Source of the DNA: Belnapia arida
Lineage (GTDB): Bacteria; Pseudomonadota; Alphaproteobacteria; Acetobacterales; Acetobacteraceae
Direction of reading: 5' to 3'
Assembly: GCF_016773205.1 (NCBI RefSeq)
Contig: NZ_JAETWB010000011.1
Location: forward strand, 33,260 to 97,259
DNA length: 64,000 nt
Numbering within the stretch: position 1 is the stretch's first letter; each line of letters begins with the position of its first letter. A program made the translations under genes and the position numbers. Of the stretch, positions 45,472 through 58,554 are shown piece by piece. Under the pieces are notes generated by a model. It made no database searches. It had not been told where the DNA came from and saw only the letters and a program-made list of their open reading frames with translations.

Positions 45472-46956
45472 TCAGGCCGGGACGGCCTTCTCCCGCTTGC
45501 GTTGCACAGATGATGGGATGCGCAACGCCTCCCGGTATTTGGCCACTGTTCGCCGCGCGATGTCCACGCCTTCCTGCCTGAGCCGCTCCACGATTGCATC
45601 ATCGGAGAGCACGGCCTCCGGGTCCTCCGCCTCGATCATAGCGCGGATGCGGTGCCGCACCGCCTCGGCGCTGTGGCTCTCGCCGCCCATGGTGCCGGCG
45701 ATGGCGGTGGTGAAAAAGTATTTCAGCTCGAAGGTGCCGCGGGGCGTGGCGATGTACTTGTTGGCGGTGACGCGGGACACGGTGCTCTCATGCATCTGCA
45801 CCTCCTCCGCCACGTCGCGTAGGATCAGCGGGCGGAGATACTCGACGCCATGGCGGAAGAAGCCGTCCTGCCGGCGGACGATCTCGCTGGCGACCTTCAG
45901 GATAGTGTTGGCCCGTTGCTCCAGACTCTTCAGCAGCCAGTTGGCACTTTGCAGCCGCTCGGCGAGGAAGGCCTTCTCTTCCTTGTTCCGTGCGCCGACC
46001 TGGCAGCGGGCATGGAAGCCGCGATTGACCAGCACCCGCGGCAAGGTTTCCGGATTCAGCTCCAGCAGCCAACCGCCATCGGGCGCGCGGCGCATCAGCA
46101 CGTCGGGGACGAGGGCGGGGGCTGGGGCGGCGTCGAAGCTGGCGCCGGGCTTCGGGTCGAGGCGGCGAAGCTCGGCCATCATCTCGGCCAGATCCTCGGC
46201 ATCGACGCCGCAGACGGACATCAACGCCACGCGGTCGCGCCGCGCCATCAGGTCGAGATGGTCGAGCAGCGCCTGCATGGCCGGGTCGAGCCGGTTGCGC
46301 TCGGCAAGCTGGACGGCGAGGCATTCGGCGAGGTTGCGGCAGAACATGCCGACCGGGTCGAAGCGCTGCATGCGGCCACGGACATTGGCGACCTCGGCTT
46401 CCTTGCAGCCGAGGGCGGCGGCGATCTGCCCATCCTCCACCGCCAGCCGACCGGCGGGGTCGACCAGGGCGAGAAGCTGGGCGGCGATCAGCCTTTCGCG
46501 CGGATTGTGGAACGCGATGCGGACTTGCTCGCCGAGATGCTCGCGGAGGCTGCGCGCAGCGGCGGCCAGGTCGTCGATGCCGGCGAGATTCTCATCGAAA
46601 TCGGCGCGGCCGCCACGGCCATAGGGCGACTCGTAGCCGCCGCCGGCGTCATAGACGTTGTCCCACTCGGCGTCGAGCGGCCCGGCCGCCTCGCTCGGCA
46701 GCGTATCGGAGACGGCGGCGGCATGGCTGTCGGCTCCCTCGGCGACGACGGGGGAGGTATCGACGCGGTGCCCGGAATCCGGTCCGGGCGGTGCCCGCTC
46801 GTCCCGCTCCAGCAGCGGGTTGCGCTCTAGCTCCTCTTCGACGAAGGCGGTGACTTCGAGGTTGGAGGACTGCAGCAGCTTGATGGCCTGCCGCAGCTGT
46901 GGCGTCATCACCAGCGATTGCGATTGCCGCAAATCGAGGCGCGGCGCCAGCGACAT
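45472..46956 (-). CDS. rpoN: RNA polymerase sigma-54 factor
   Basis: This 494-residue protein has the three sigma-54 regions. Region I is QSLVMTPQLRQAIKLLQSSN and following; region II is acidic and variable; region III is the DNA- and core-binding part (RPLILRDVAEEVQMHESTVS, YFFTTAIAGTMGGESHSAEA). It ends with the RpoN box ARRTVAKYREALRIPSS. Sigma-54 directs nitrogen- and other activator-dependent genes. It lies between lptB and hpf, the conserved order; ptsN, often next, is not present here. Confidence 0.96.
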   Translation of the reverse strand: MSLAPRLDLRQSQSLVMTPQLRQAIKLLQSSNLEVTAFVEEELERNPLLERDERAPPGPDSGHRVDTSPVVAEGADSHAAAVSDTLPSEAAGPLDAEWDNVYDAGGGYESPYGRGGRADFDENLAGIDDLAAAARSLREHLGEQVRIAFHNPRERLIAAQLLALVDPAGRLAVEDGQIAAALGCKEAEVANVRGRMQRFDPVGMFCRNLAECLAVQLAERNRLDPAMQALLDHLDLMARRDRVALMSVCGVDAEDLAEMMAELRRLDPKPGASFDAAPAPALVPDVLMRRAPDGGWLLELNPETLPRVLVNRGFHARCQVGARNKEEKAFLAERLQSANWLLKSLEQRANTILKVASEIVRRQDGFFRHGVEYLRPLILRDVAEEVQMHESTVSRVTANKYIATPRGTFELKYFFTTAIAGTMGGESHSAEAVRHRIRAMIEAEDPEAVLSDDAIVERLRQEGVDIARRTVAKYREALRIPSSVQRKREKAVPA

Positions 46957-47010
46957 GGTCAGGCGCTCCGCGGGGCGGGGAGAGGCGAGGTGAAGATGTC
47001 CCGCATGCCC

Positions 47011-47793
47011 TTACAAACTGAACCTCTCGCCGAGATAGACCCGCCGCACGCCCTCATGCGCGACGATGTCGTGCGGCAGGCCCTCCATCAGCACCTGGCC
47101 GTCATGCAGGATGTAGGCGCGGTCGATGATCTCCAGCGTCTCGCGCACATTGTGATCGGTGATGAGCACGCCGATGCCGCGGTTCTTCAAATGCTTCACC
47201 AGGTCGCGGATCTCGCCGACCGCGATCGGGTCGATGCCGGCCAGCGGCTCGTCCAGCAGGATATAGGCGGGGTGGGTGGCCAGTGCGCGGGCGATCTCGC
47301 AGCGCCGCCGCTCGCCGCCCGAGAGGGCGAGGGCCGGGGCGCGGCGAAGATGGGCGATGCCGAACTCGGCCAGCAGCGCATCGAGCATCTGCTCGCGGCG
47401 GTCGCGCACCGGCTCCACCACCTCGAGCGCGGCGCGGATATTGTCCTCGACCGAGAGGCCACGGAAGATCGAGGCCTCCTGCGGCAGGTAACCGAGGCCG
47501 AGCCGGGCACGGCGATACATCGGCAGCATCGTCACGTCATGGCCGTCCATGACGACCTTGCCCTCATCCGGCTGGACAAGGCCGGTGATCATGTAGAAGG
47601 TCGTCGTCTTACCGGCGCCGTTCGGCCCGAGCAGGCCGACCGCCTCGCCGCGCTTCAGGTTGATCGAGACGTTCCGCACCACCGGGCGCTTGCGGTAGCG
47701 CTTGCCGAGGCCGGTTGCGACCAACCCGCCTTCGCCCTCGATGGCACGAAGCGTGGGGAAGCGGGCCTCGGTGGGCAGCGTCGTCTGGTTCAT
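47011..47793 (-). CDS. lptB: LPS export ABC transporter ATP-binding protein LptB
   Basis: This 260-residue ATPase powers extraction of lipopolysaccharide from the inner membrane by LptB2FG. It has Walker A (LLGPNGAGKTTTFYMITG), a Q-loop in GLGYLPQEASIFRGLSVEDN, the ALSGGERRRCEIARAL signature, and Walker B (YILLDEPLAGIDP) followed by the H-loop His in LITDHNVRETLE. It overlaps lptA by four bases. The lptF and lptG genes are not in the window. Confidence 0.96.
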   Translation of the reverse strand: MNQTTLPTEARFPTLRAIEGEGGLVATGLGKRYRKRPVVRNVSINLKRGEAVGLLGPNGAGKTTTFYMITGLVQPDEGKVVMDGHDVTMLPMYRRARLGLGYLPQEASIFRGLSVEDNIRAALEVVEPVRDRREQMLDALLAEFGIAHLRRAPALALSGGERRRCEIARALATHPAYILLDEPLAGIDPIAVGEIRDLVKHLKNRGIGVLITDHNVRETLEIIDRAYILHDGQVLMEGLPHDIVAHEGVRRVYLGERFSL

Positions 47794-48779
47794 CGGCCGC
47801 GGCGCTCCGGCGTTGCGGGTTGGGGCGAGGCGCTGCGGCCGGGCTCCTGGCCGCCGGACCGCTCCTGGTCCTGATTCGGCATGATGAGTCCCTGCACACG
47901 GGCGCCCGGCGCCGAGACGAGCCGCGCCACATTGGTGCGGAGGTTCACGATCGCCTCCTGCCCGTTGATCTGGTTGTCGGTGCGGGTGATCCGCACATTG
48001 CCGAGCAGCCGGGCCATTCCGGTCTGGGCGCTGTAGACGCCACGGTCGCCACGCACCACGTCGGTCGCGGTGCGAATCTCGACGTTGCCGAAGGCCTCGA
48101 CGCGGTCGACCTTGCCCTGGCCGGGCACCGGCCTCTCGCCCGGCCTTGCCGCCACAGGCGGGGGCAGGGCATTGGCCTGGCCTGGCGCGTCCAGCATGTA
48201 GGAGACAAGGGTATCGGCGGCGATCCGCCTTCCGCCCTCGGCATTGTCCACCACGACGGCGTTGCCACGGGCGACGGCCATCTTCCGCGCCGACCAGTAT
48301 TCCAGGCTGTCCTTGGCGGTGATGACCTGGCTCGGCGTGGTGAGGGAGACATTGCCCCGCCCGGTCAGCACCAGCACCGCCTGGTCGATGTCATAGACGG
48401 CGCGGTCGCCGCGGGCGGTATCGGTCTCGGTGACGATGCGGACATTGCCCTCCGCCTCGAGCCGCCAGATCTCGTTGCTGCCGCCGCCGAGGGCCTGGTC
48501 CGGGCTGCCTGCCGCCGCGGCGGGACGCACCGCACCGGCCTGCGCCTCGCCCGGCCGCGCCTGGGGACGGTAGCGGGCCAGCAGCCGGTCGGCATAGACG
48601 GTGACGTTGCCGCGGATGGCGCGGGCATTGCCACGGGCGATGACCACCTGCTCGGCCTGGCGCCATTCGATGCCGTCCGAGGCCGTGACATCGACCGGCC
48701 CGCCCTGGGACAGGTCGATTCCCTGGGCCATGGCGTGCAGGGGCAGCGCCAGCAGGGCGGCGAGAAGCCAGCGCCTCAT
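47790..48779 (-). CDS. lptA: LptA/OstA-like periplasmic LPS transport protein
   Basis: This 329-residue exported protein has a signal peptide (LLAALLALPLHAMA) and repeated OstA/LptA beta-jelly-roll strands (VIARGNARAIRGNVTVYADR, EAEGNVRIVTETDTARGDRA, EAFGNVEIRTATDVVRGDRG, LLGNVRITRTDNQINGQEAI). LptA forms the bridge that carries LPS from LptC to LptD. At 329 residues it is longer than E. coli LptA, with extra beta strands and a Gln/Arg/Pro-rich tail. It overlaps both neighbours (lptC and lptB) by four bases. Confidence 0.9.
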   Translation of the reverse strand: MRRWLLAALLALPLHAMAQGIDLSQGGPVDVTASDGIEWRQAEQVVIARGNARAIRGNVTVYADRLLARYRPQARPGEAQAGAVRPAAAAGSPDQALGGGSNEIWRLEAEGNVRIVTETDTARGDRAVYDIDQAVLVLTGRGNVSLTTPSQVITAKDSLEYWSARKMAVARGNAVVVDNAEGGRRIAADTLVSYMLDAPGQANALPPPVAARPGERPVPGQGKVDRVEAFGNVEIRTATDVVRGDRGVYSAQTGMARLLGNVRITRTDNQINGQEAIVNLRTNVARLVSAPGARVQGLIMPNQDQERSGGQEPGRSASPQPATPERRGR

Positions 48780-49405
48780 CGCCCGCCGCCTTCCAGCACC
48801 GCATGGGCATTGCCGGTGAAGACGACAACCGCGCCTCGCTCGAGGATGCGGAAGCCGTCTGAAGTGATGGTGCCGAAGCTGCCCTGGGCGGCCACCGGGG
48901 CGTCGCCGCTGGCGGTGCCCGCCTCGGTCTCCACCGCCGCCGTCTCTGTAAGCATCATCACGCCGCTGTCGTGGTAGATCGTCACGTCGCCCTTGAGGTC
49001 GAGATGGTTCGCGGCACGGTCGAACCGGCCGGCACGGGCCTGCAGATAGACCCAGGCGCCGTCCGAGAGAAGGATGTCGGCCCGCGGTTCCTCGAGGTCC
49101 AGCACCCGCTCCGCCCCCGGCTGCTGGCCGGTGCGGGCAGTGACGGTGAAGGGCCGGTTCAGCTCGTCGATTCCCTGGTAGCGCGGGTTGACCACCCGCA
49201 GCCCTTCCGCCCGCGGCATCACCATGCGGCGGAAGCTGACGCGCGAACGGTCCTCATTGCCTTCGATCTCGGGCCAGAACACCACTAGGCCGAGCAAGGC
49301 CAGGGCGAGGGCGGGCAGCAGCCGCTTGCTCCAGCGGACGAAGAAGCGCCGGCGCGCCATCTGCCCCCGGCTGAAGCCACGCCGCGCACGGGAGAGCGGC
49401 AGCAT
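48776..49405 (-). CDS. lptC: LPS export protein LptC
   Basis: LptC is an inner-membrane protein whose periplasmic beta-jelly roll passes LPS from LptB2FG to LptA. A basic N-terminus (RRRFFVRWSKR), one membrane segment (LLPALALALLGLVVFWPEI) and the beta domain (VVNPRYQGIDELNRPFTVTA, RFDRAANHLDLKGDVTIYHD) are present. I chose the ATG at 49405 (MLPLSRARRGFSRG, 209 aa). An ATG at 49537 would add 44 low-complexity residues and would sit inside the predicted promoter. GTG codons between the two are also possible. It heads the lptC-lptA-lptB set. Confidence 0.88.
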   Translation of the reverse strand: MLPLSRARRGFSRGQMARRRFFVRWSKRLLPALALALLGLVVFWPEIEGNEDRSRVSFRRMVMPRAEGLRVVNPRYQGIDELNRPFTVTARTGQQPGAERVLDLEEPRADILLSDGAWVYLQARAGRFDRAANHLDLKGDVTIYHDSGVMMLTETAAVETEAGTASGDAPVAAQGSFGTITSDGFRILERGAVVVFTGNAHAVLEGGGR

Positions 49406-49536
49406 GGCGCGATCCGCCGGGAGCGACACGCGTCCCGTCGCCGGCTGGGCCAGGGACGGCCGGTCTGGCGTCACGGGCCCGCCTGTTGACCCAGTGGGCC
49501 CGGCCGAGGGATGACTGTTCGCATCTGCACAACCCA

Positions 49537-49565
49537 TCTATGGGCCTGGAGGGTCCCCCGGTCAA
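49537..49565 (-). promoter_or_regulatory. Possible promoter for lptC-lptA-lptB
   Basis: On the minus strand TTGACC (49560-49565) and CATAGA (49537-49542) are 17 bp apart. This is a fair match to the housekeeping consensus in the gap between rnd and lptC. If real, transcription would start near 49530, favouring an lptC start downstream of 49537. Confidence 0.45.
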
Positions 49566-49640
49566 CGGAGGGCGCGCCTCCCGACAAGAATCGTGCCAAA
49601 AGCGATCGTCACGATTGACAACCGCTTCATCATTGCATGG

Positions 49641-50264
49641 TCAGTGGGCGAAGATATCCGGCTCCACATAGCCGAGCAGGTCGAGCGTGCCGCGCGCGGG
49701 CAGGAAGCGGAAGCAGGCTTCCGCCAGCTCCAGTCGCCCCTCGCGGCGCAGCAGCCCTTCGAGCTTGGCCCAAAGCGCATGCAGGTGCAGCACGTCGGAG
49801 GCAGCATAGGCCAGCTGCTCGGCCGACAGCTCCGGCGCGCCCCAATCCGAGCTCTGCTGCTGCTTCGAGAGCTCGACGCCCAGCAATTCCTTGCAGAGAT
49901 CCTTCAGCCCATGCCGGTCGGTGAAGGTGCGGACCAGCTTGGCGGCGACCTTGGTGCAGACGACTGGTGCCACCATCACCCCGAGATGCTGGTGCAGCGC
50001 CGCGCAGTCGAAGCGGGCGAAATGGAACAGCTTGGTGACCGCCGGGTCCTCCAGCAGCCGCTTCAGGTTCGGGCAATCGGCGCCGCGGCCACCGAGGCTC
50101 TCCGGGACGATCTGCACCAGCTCCGCATTGCCGTCGCCGGCCGAAAGCTGCACCAGGCAAAGCCGGTCGCGATGCGGGTTGAGCCCCATCGTCTCCGTGT
50201 CGATGGCGACCATGCTGCCGAAATCGAGCCCATCGGGCAGGTCATGGCGATGCAGGCGGATCAC
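49641..50264 (-). CDS. rnd: Ribonuclease D-like 3'-5' exonuclease
   Basis: This 207-residue protein is a single DEDDy exonuclease domain. The metal ligands are seen in MVAIDTETMGL, FHFARFDCAAL and YAASDVLHLHALW, with the tyrosine of the DEDDy class. It lacks the HRDC domains of E. coli RNase D, which is normal for the short alphaproteobacterial form. It trims 3' ends of small RNAs such as tRNA precursors. The GTG at 50264 has AGGAG nine bases upstream. A tRNA-Leu gene lies 89 bp upstream on the same strand. Confidence 0.9.
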   Translation of the reverse strand: MIRLHRHDLPDGLDFGSMVAIDTETMGLNPHRDRLCLVQLSAGDGNAELVQIVPESLGGRGADCPNLKRLLEDPAVTKLFHFARFDCAALHQHLGVMVAPVVCTKVAAKLVRTFTDRHGLKDLCKELLGVELSKQQQSSDWGAPELSAEQLAYAASDVLHLHALWAKLEGLLRREGRLELAEACFRFLPARGTLDLLGYVEPDIFAH

Positions 50265-50353
50265 GGCGGGGCTCCTGGCGGCAGCGTTGCCGCGACCGGC
50301 CGGCTGAGGAGAGAAGAGGGTTGTGCCCAATGCGCGGTCCCCGAAGCGGGGAA

Positions 50354-50440
<87 letters not shown>

Positions 50441-50481
50441 ACAGGCTGCGGAGCCGGCGGTGGATCGCCGCCGGGAGCGCG

Positions 50482-50510
50482 CAAATAGAAGGCCCAGCGT
50501 CCGGCGTCAA
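50482..50510 (-). promoter_or_regulatory. Promoter of tRNA-Leu
   Basis: On the minus strand TTGACG (50505-50510) and TATTTG (50482-50487) are 17 bp apart. The -10 box ends 41 bases before the tRNA 5' end. The good consensus fit and the position make this a likely sigma-70 promoter for the tRNA, possibly reading on into rnd. Confidence 0.65.
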
Positions 50511-50587
50511 GCGGCTTTGCGGCCCCGCTTGGCGTTGCATTGCCGCGGCCATATGGTCCGCCCGCCGTCAGCCTGGAGATGCCCCGC

Positions 50588-51547
50588 ATGCGTCAGCCCA
50601 CCATTCGTCAGGTCGCCACCGTTTTCGGTGGGGCCGGATTCATCGGCCGCTACGTGGTGCAGCGGCTGGCGGCGCGCGGTTGGGTGGTGCGCATCGCAGG
50701 GCGAGACCCGGCCCGGGCGCGCTTCCTGCAGACCCAGGGAATGGTGGGGCAGATCGTGCCCCTCGCCGCCGACCTCGGCGATGAGGGCCAGTTGGCCCGA
50801 GCCATCGCCGGGGCGGACCTGGTCGTCAACCTGGTCGGCATCCTGGCCGAGCGGGCCTCCGGCGACTTCCAGCGCGTGCAGGCCGAGGGCGCCGGGCGGG
50901 TAGCGCGCCTGGCAGCGGCCGGCGGCGTGGAGCGGCTGGTCCATGTCTCGGCGATCGGCGCCGATGCGCAGAGTCCAAGTCGCTACGGCCGCAGCAAGGC
51001 CGAGGGCGAGACCGCCGTCCGCGCCGCCTTCCCGCAGGCGACGATCCTTCGTCCCTCCATCGTCTTTGGGCCGGAGGACCAGTTCTTCAACCGCTTCGCC
51101 GGCCTCGCCCGGATGCTGCCGGTAATGCCGGTGATCGCCGGCAACACCCGCTTCCAGCCTGTCTATGTCGGTGACGTGGCCGATGCGGTGATCGCCGCCG
51201 CAAGCCGGGAGGATGCGGCCGGCAAGACCTATGAGCTGGCCGGGCCGCGGGTGCTTAGCTTCCGCGAATTGCTGCGCTTCATTCTCGACACTACCGGTCA
51301 TCGCCGGCCGCTTGTTGATCTGCCCGAGGCGCTGGTGAAGCTTCAGGTGGCGCTCGGGCGTTACCTGCCGAACCCGCCGCTGACCGAGGACCAGTTGTTG
51401 ATGCTGCAGCGTGACAACGTCGCCGCTCCGGATGCGCCTGGCCTCGCCGAACTTGGGATCCAGGCGAAATCGGTGGAGGCCGTGGTGCCGGGCTATCTCA
51501 GCCGCTTCCGTCCTGGTGGCGGGCGCCGACCGGTAACGGCGGCATAA
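50588..51547 (+). CDS. Complex I NDUFA9-like NAD(P)-binding epimerase-fold protein
   Basis: This 319-residue protein is an atypical SDR of the NDUFA9 type. It has a Rossmann motif near the start (ATVFGGAGFIGRYVVQRLA), NLVGILAERASGDFQ, VHVSAIGADAQSPSRYGRSK with the YxxxK-like element, and TILRPSIVFGPEDQFFNRFA. Mitochondrial NDUFA9 is an accessory subunit of respiratory complex I that binds NADPH; the bacterial proteins are sometimes linked to complex I, but no nuo genes are here. The ATG at 50588 has GGAG upstream; one three codons earlier is possible. Confidence 0.85.
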   Translation: MRQPTIRQVATVFGGAGFIGRYVVQRLAARGWVVRIAGRDPARARFLQTQGMVGQIVPLAADLGDEGQLARAIAGADLVVNLVGILAERASGDFQRVQAEGAGRVARLAAAGGVERLVHVSAIGADAQSPSRYGRSKAEGETAVRAAFPQATILRPSIVFGPEDQFFNRFAGLARMLPVMPVIAGNTRFQPVYVGDVADAVIAAASREDAAGKTYELAGPRVLSFRELLRFILDTTGHRRPLVDLPEALVKLQVALGRYLPNPPLTEDQLLMLQRDNVAAPDAPGLAELGIQAKSVEAVVPGYLSRFRPGGGRRPVTAA

Positions 51548-51763
51548 AAAGTCCGAAACGGACCTTATGGAATGGAGAGGCTTGCGCGAAACTTTCCGCG
51601 AAGCTGCTCATCAACGGTATTGGGTCAGTGTAGCTGACCTTTCGGCCAGAAAAGACTCGCGTCACATCTCGCGGCGCCGTAAAGCTTCGCCTTGTCATCA
51701 GCCGAGGCGGCTGCGGTGTCGCGTGCCCGCATCGCCCTTGATCGAGAAAGCGGGGACGCCGCC
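51548..51763 (+). promoter_or_regulatory. Leader region before gltD
   Basis: These 216 bases carry no gene. GTCCG-AAA-CGGAC at 51551-51563 is a small hairpin just after the NDUFA9-like gene and may be a weak terminator. GGTCAG-TGTAG-CTGACC at 51623-51639 is a perfect six-base-pair hairpin followed by TTTC and may belong to the gltD leader. No convincing promoter was assigned; a sigma-54 site was looked for because glutamate synthase is nitrogen-related, and not found. Confidence 0.35.
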
Positions 51764-53203
51764 ATGGCCGAACGGATGCTGCAATTCGTGCGCCTCTCCC
51801 AGGCTCAGCCCGAGAAGCGCGACATCGCCGCCCGCCGTTCCGATTTCGGCGAGATTTACCGGGAATTCGCCGCCGAGGCCGCCTCGGCCCAGGCCAGCCG
51901 GTGCAGCCAGTGCGGCGTGCCCTTCTGCTCCATCCACTGCCCGCTGAACCAGAACATCCCGGACTGGCTGAAGCTGACAGCGGAGGGCCGGCTGGAGGAG
52001 GCGCATGAGGTCAACTCGGCGACCAACACCTTCCCCGAGATTTGCGGCCGCATCTGCCCGCAGGATCGGCTCTGCGAAGGCAACTGCGTCATCGAGAAGG
52101 GCTTCGAGAGCGTCACCATCGGCGCCGTCGAGAAGTACATCAACGACACCGCCTGGGAAAATGGTTGGGTGAAGCCGCCGAGCCCACGGCAGGAAAAGCC
52201 CCACAGCGTCGGCATCATCGGCGCCGGGCCCGCCGGGCTCGCCACCGCCGAACGGCTGCGTAGCCGCGGCTGGCAGGTGCATGTTTATGACCGCTACGAC
52301 CGCGTCGGCGGGCTGATGATCTACGGCATCCCCAACTTCAAGCTGGAGAAGGAGGTGGTGCTGCGCCGTTGGAAGCTGTTCGAGGCGGGTGGGATCCATT
52401 TCCACCTGAATGTCGCGGTCGGCACAGACATCACCGTCGACGAGTTGCGGGCGAAGCACGATGCCGTCTTCATCGCGACAGGCGTCTACAAGGCGCGCGA
52501 CATCGAGGTGCCGGGCAGCGACCTCGCCGGCATCGTCCCGGCGCTCGACTACCTGACCGCCTCCAACCGCGACAACCTGGGCGATGACGTGCCCACCTTC
52601 GCCTCCGGCGCCCTCAACGCCCACGGCAAGCGCGTCGTCGTGCTCGGCGGCGGCGATACGGCCATGGATTGCGTCCGCACCGCCATCCGCCAGGGCGCCT
52701 CGGCCGTCACCTGCCTGTATCGCCGCGACAAGGCGAACATGCCGGGCTCCATGCGTGAGGTGAAGAATGCCGAGGAGGAGGGCGTGGAGTTCACCTGGCT
52801 CGCCGCCCCCGACGCTTTCGCCGGGCATGGCAAGGTCGAGGCGGTGCGTGCGACCCGGATGCATCTTGGCTTGCCGGATGCGACTGGCCGCCAGCAGGTG
52901 GCCGCCATTCCGGGGAGCGAGTTCAACATCCCCTGCGACCTCGCCATCAAGGCGCTCGGCTTCGATGCCGAGGACCTGCCGGCGATGTTCAACGAGCCGG
53001 CGCTGGCGGTCACCCGCTGGGGTACGCTGAAGGTCGACCACCGCACGATGATGACCGCGCTGCCCGGTGTCTTCGCCGGCGGCGACATCGTCCGCGGCGC
53101 CTCCCTCGTCGTCTGGGCGATCCGCGACGGGCGCGACGCGGCGGACCAGATCGAGGCCTATGTCACGCAAAAGGCGAGCGCGCTCGCCACCGCCGCGGAG
53201 TAA
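51764..53203 (+). CDS. gltD: Glutamate synthase small subunit
   Basis: GltD supplies electrons from NADPH to the large subunit, which turns 2-oxoglutarate and glutamine into two glutamates. The 479-residue protein has N-terminal iron-sulfur cysteines (RCSQCGVPFCSIHCPL, CGRICPQDRLCEGNC), an FAD site (VGIIGAGPAGLATAERL) and an NADPH site (VVVLGGGDTAMDCVRTAI). The C-terminal GVFAGGDIVRGASLVV is typical. The ATG at 51764 fits the family length; a TTG at 51692 would add 24 residues. The gltB gene starts five bases after the stop. Confidence 0.95.
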   Translation: MAERMLQFVRLSQAQPEKRDIAARRSDFGEIYREFAAEAASAQASRCSQCGVPFCSIHCPLNQNIPDWLKLTAEGRLEEAHEVNSATNTFPEICGRICPQDRLCEGNCVIEKGFESVTIGAVEKYINDTAWENGWVKPPSPRQEKPHSVGIIGAGPAGLATAERLRSRGWQVHVYDRYDRVGGLMIYGIPNFKLEKEVVLRRWKLFEAGGIHFHLNVAVGTDITVDELRAKHDAVFIATGVYKARDIEVPGSDLAGIVPALDYLTASNRDNLGDDVPTFASGALNAHGKRVVVLGGGDTAMDCVRTAIRQGASAVTCLYRRDKANMPGSMREVKNAEEEGVEFTWLAAPDAFAGHGKVEAVRATRMHLGLPDATGRQQVAAIPGSEFNIPCDLAIKALGFDAEDLPAMFNEPALAVTRWGTLKVDHRTMMTALPGVFAGGDIVRGASLVVWAIRDGRDAADQIEAYVTQKASALATAAE

Positions 53204-53208
53204 GAGCG

Positions 53209-57741
<4,533 letters not shown>

Positions 57742-57752
57742 GCTGCCCCGCC

Positions 57753-58430
57753 CTAGGGACGCATCGCCTTGGTGAACTGGCCCTCGCCGTTATAGGGCCA
57801 GTAAAGCCCCCATTGGCCGTAATAGGCCTTGCAGGCCGCCATGTCGGCTAGATAGCGCGCTTCGCCCTCGCGGAAGGCAGCGAAGCGCGTGTCCGGCTTA
57901 ACCCCCGGGTGCTGATGGCCGTGCGGCGGGGTGAAGTCGTCCTGAGCGCCGTGCTGCAGCCGGCTTTGCAGCCCGGCATTCAGCAGCCGCACCGCCTCCA
58001 TCGCCTCCCTGTCCCACTTGCCACGCTCGGCGCCCGAGATCAGGGCGGAGGCGAAGAGCTTGCGGTAGCCGCCCGCCGGCTTCCGCGCCCAGAGGCTCAT
58101 CATGTCGTAGTCCGAGACGAAGATGTTGCCGCGCTCGGGATGCACGCCGAGGCCGTTCTCGCCCGACTTCACCGTATTCCCGGCGCTGTCGTGCCCATCC
58201 GCCCATCGCTTCGGCGGCACCGCCCCCTGGAAGGCGACGGCGCCCCGCTTCGGGCAGCGCATGACGATCAACAGCCCGAGCCGTCGTGTCGCCTCCCGGA
58301 AGGTCGCCACATCCTCCGGACCGATATCGCTCTGCCCTGCGAAGCGGATGTCCTCCGGCCCGACTTGGCCGCCGGCCCGGCTCAGGCGCTGGAACACCGC
58401 CAGTTCGCCGATCGACACCGTGAGCGTCAT
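57753..58430 (-). CDS. Small protein with edema factor/ExoY-like residue pattern (tentative)
   Basis: No family is certain for this 225-residue protein. It shows, in the same order as CyaA/edema factor/ExoY toxins, a Lys pair (Lys74 in VPPKRW and Lys88 in TVKSGENG), a D-x-D in FVSDYDMMSLW (Asp107 and Asp109), and an SRLQHGAQDD segment (His160) followed by RFAAFREGEARYLADMAACK and YYGQWGLYWPYN. Those toxins use such Lys, Asp and His residues to make cyclic nucleotides. Here the Lys spacing differs, and the Glu after the His is Gln. There is no signal peptide. A GGGAGGA ribosome-binding site precedes the ATG. It converges with gltB, 11 bp from its stop. Confidence 0.45.
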   Translation of the reverse strand: MTLTVSIGELAVFQRLSRAGGQVGPEDIRFAGQSDIGPEDVATFREATRRLGLLIVMRCPKRGAVAFQGAVPPKRWADGHDSAGNTVKSGENGLGVHPERGNIFVSDYDMMSLWARKPAGGYRKLFASALISGAERGKWDREAMEAVRLLNAGLQSRLQHGAQDDFTPPHGHQHPGVKPDTRFAAFREGEARYLADMAACKAYYGQWGLYWPYNGEGQFTKAMRP

Positions 58431-58554
58431 CTGGATTGTCCTCCCGACCGGGCCTCCTGACCGGGGATATTGCTACACCGAATCCACACCGCTTCCCAGC
58501 GGATGGTGGGGAACGCCTTCCGCTGCCGTGGCGCGGGTGCCATAAGGCGCTGCC

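Noticed and set aside
51548-51640. Sigma-54 promoter before gltD
   Set aside because: A TGG...TTGC pattern is present, but the GG-to-GC spacing is 10 bp rather than the required 12.
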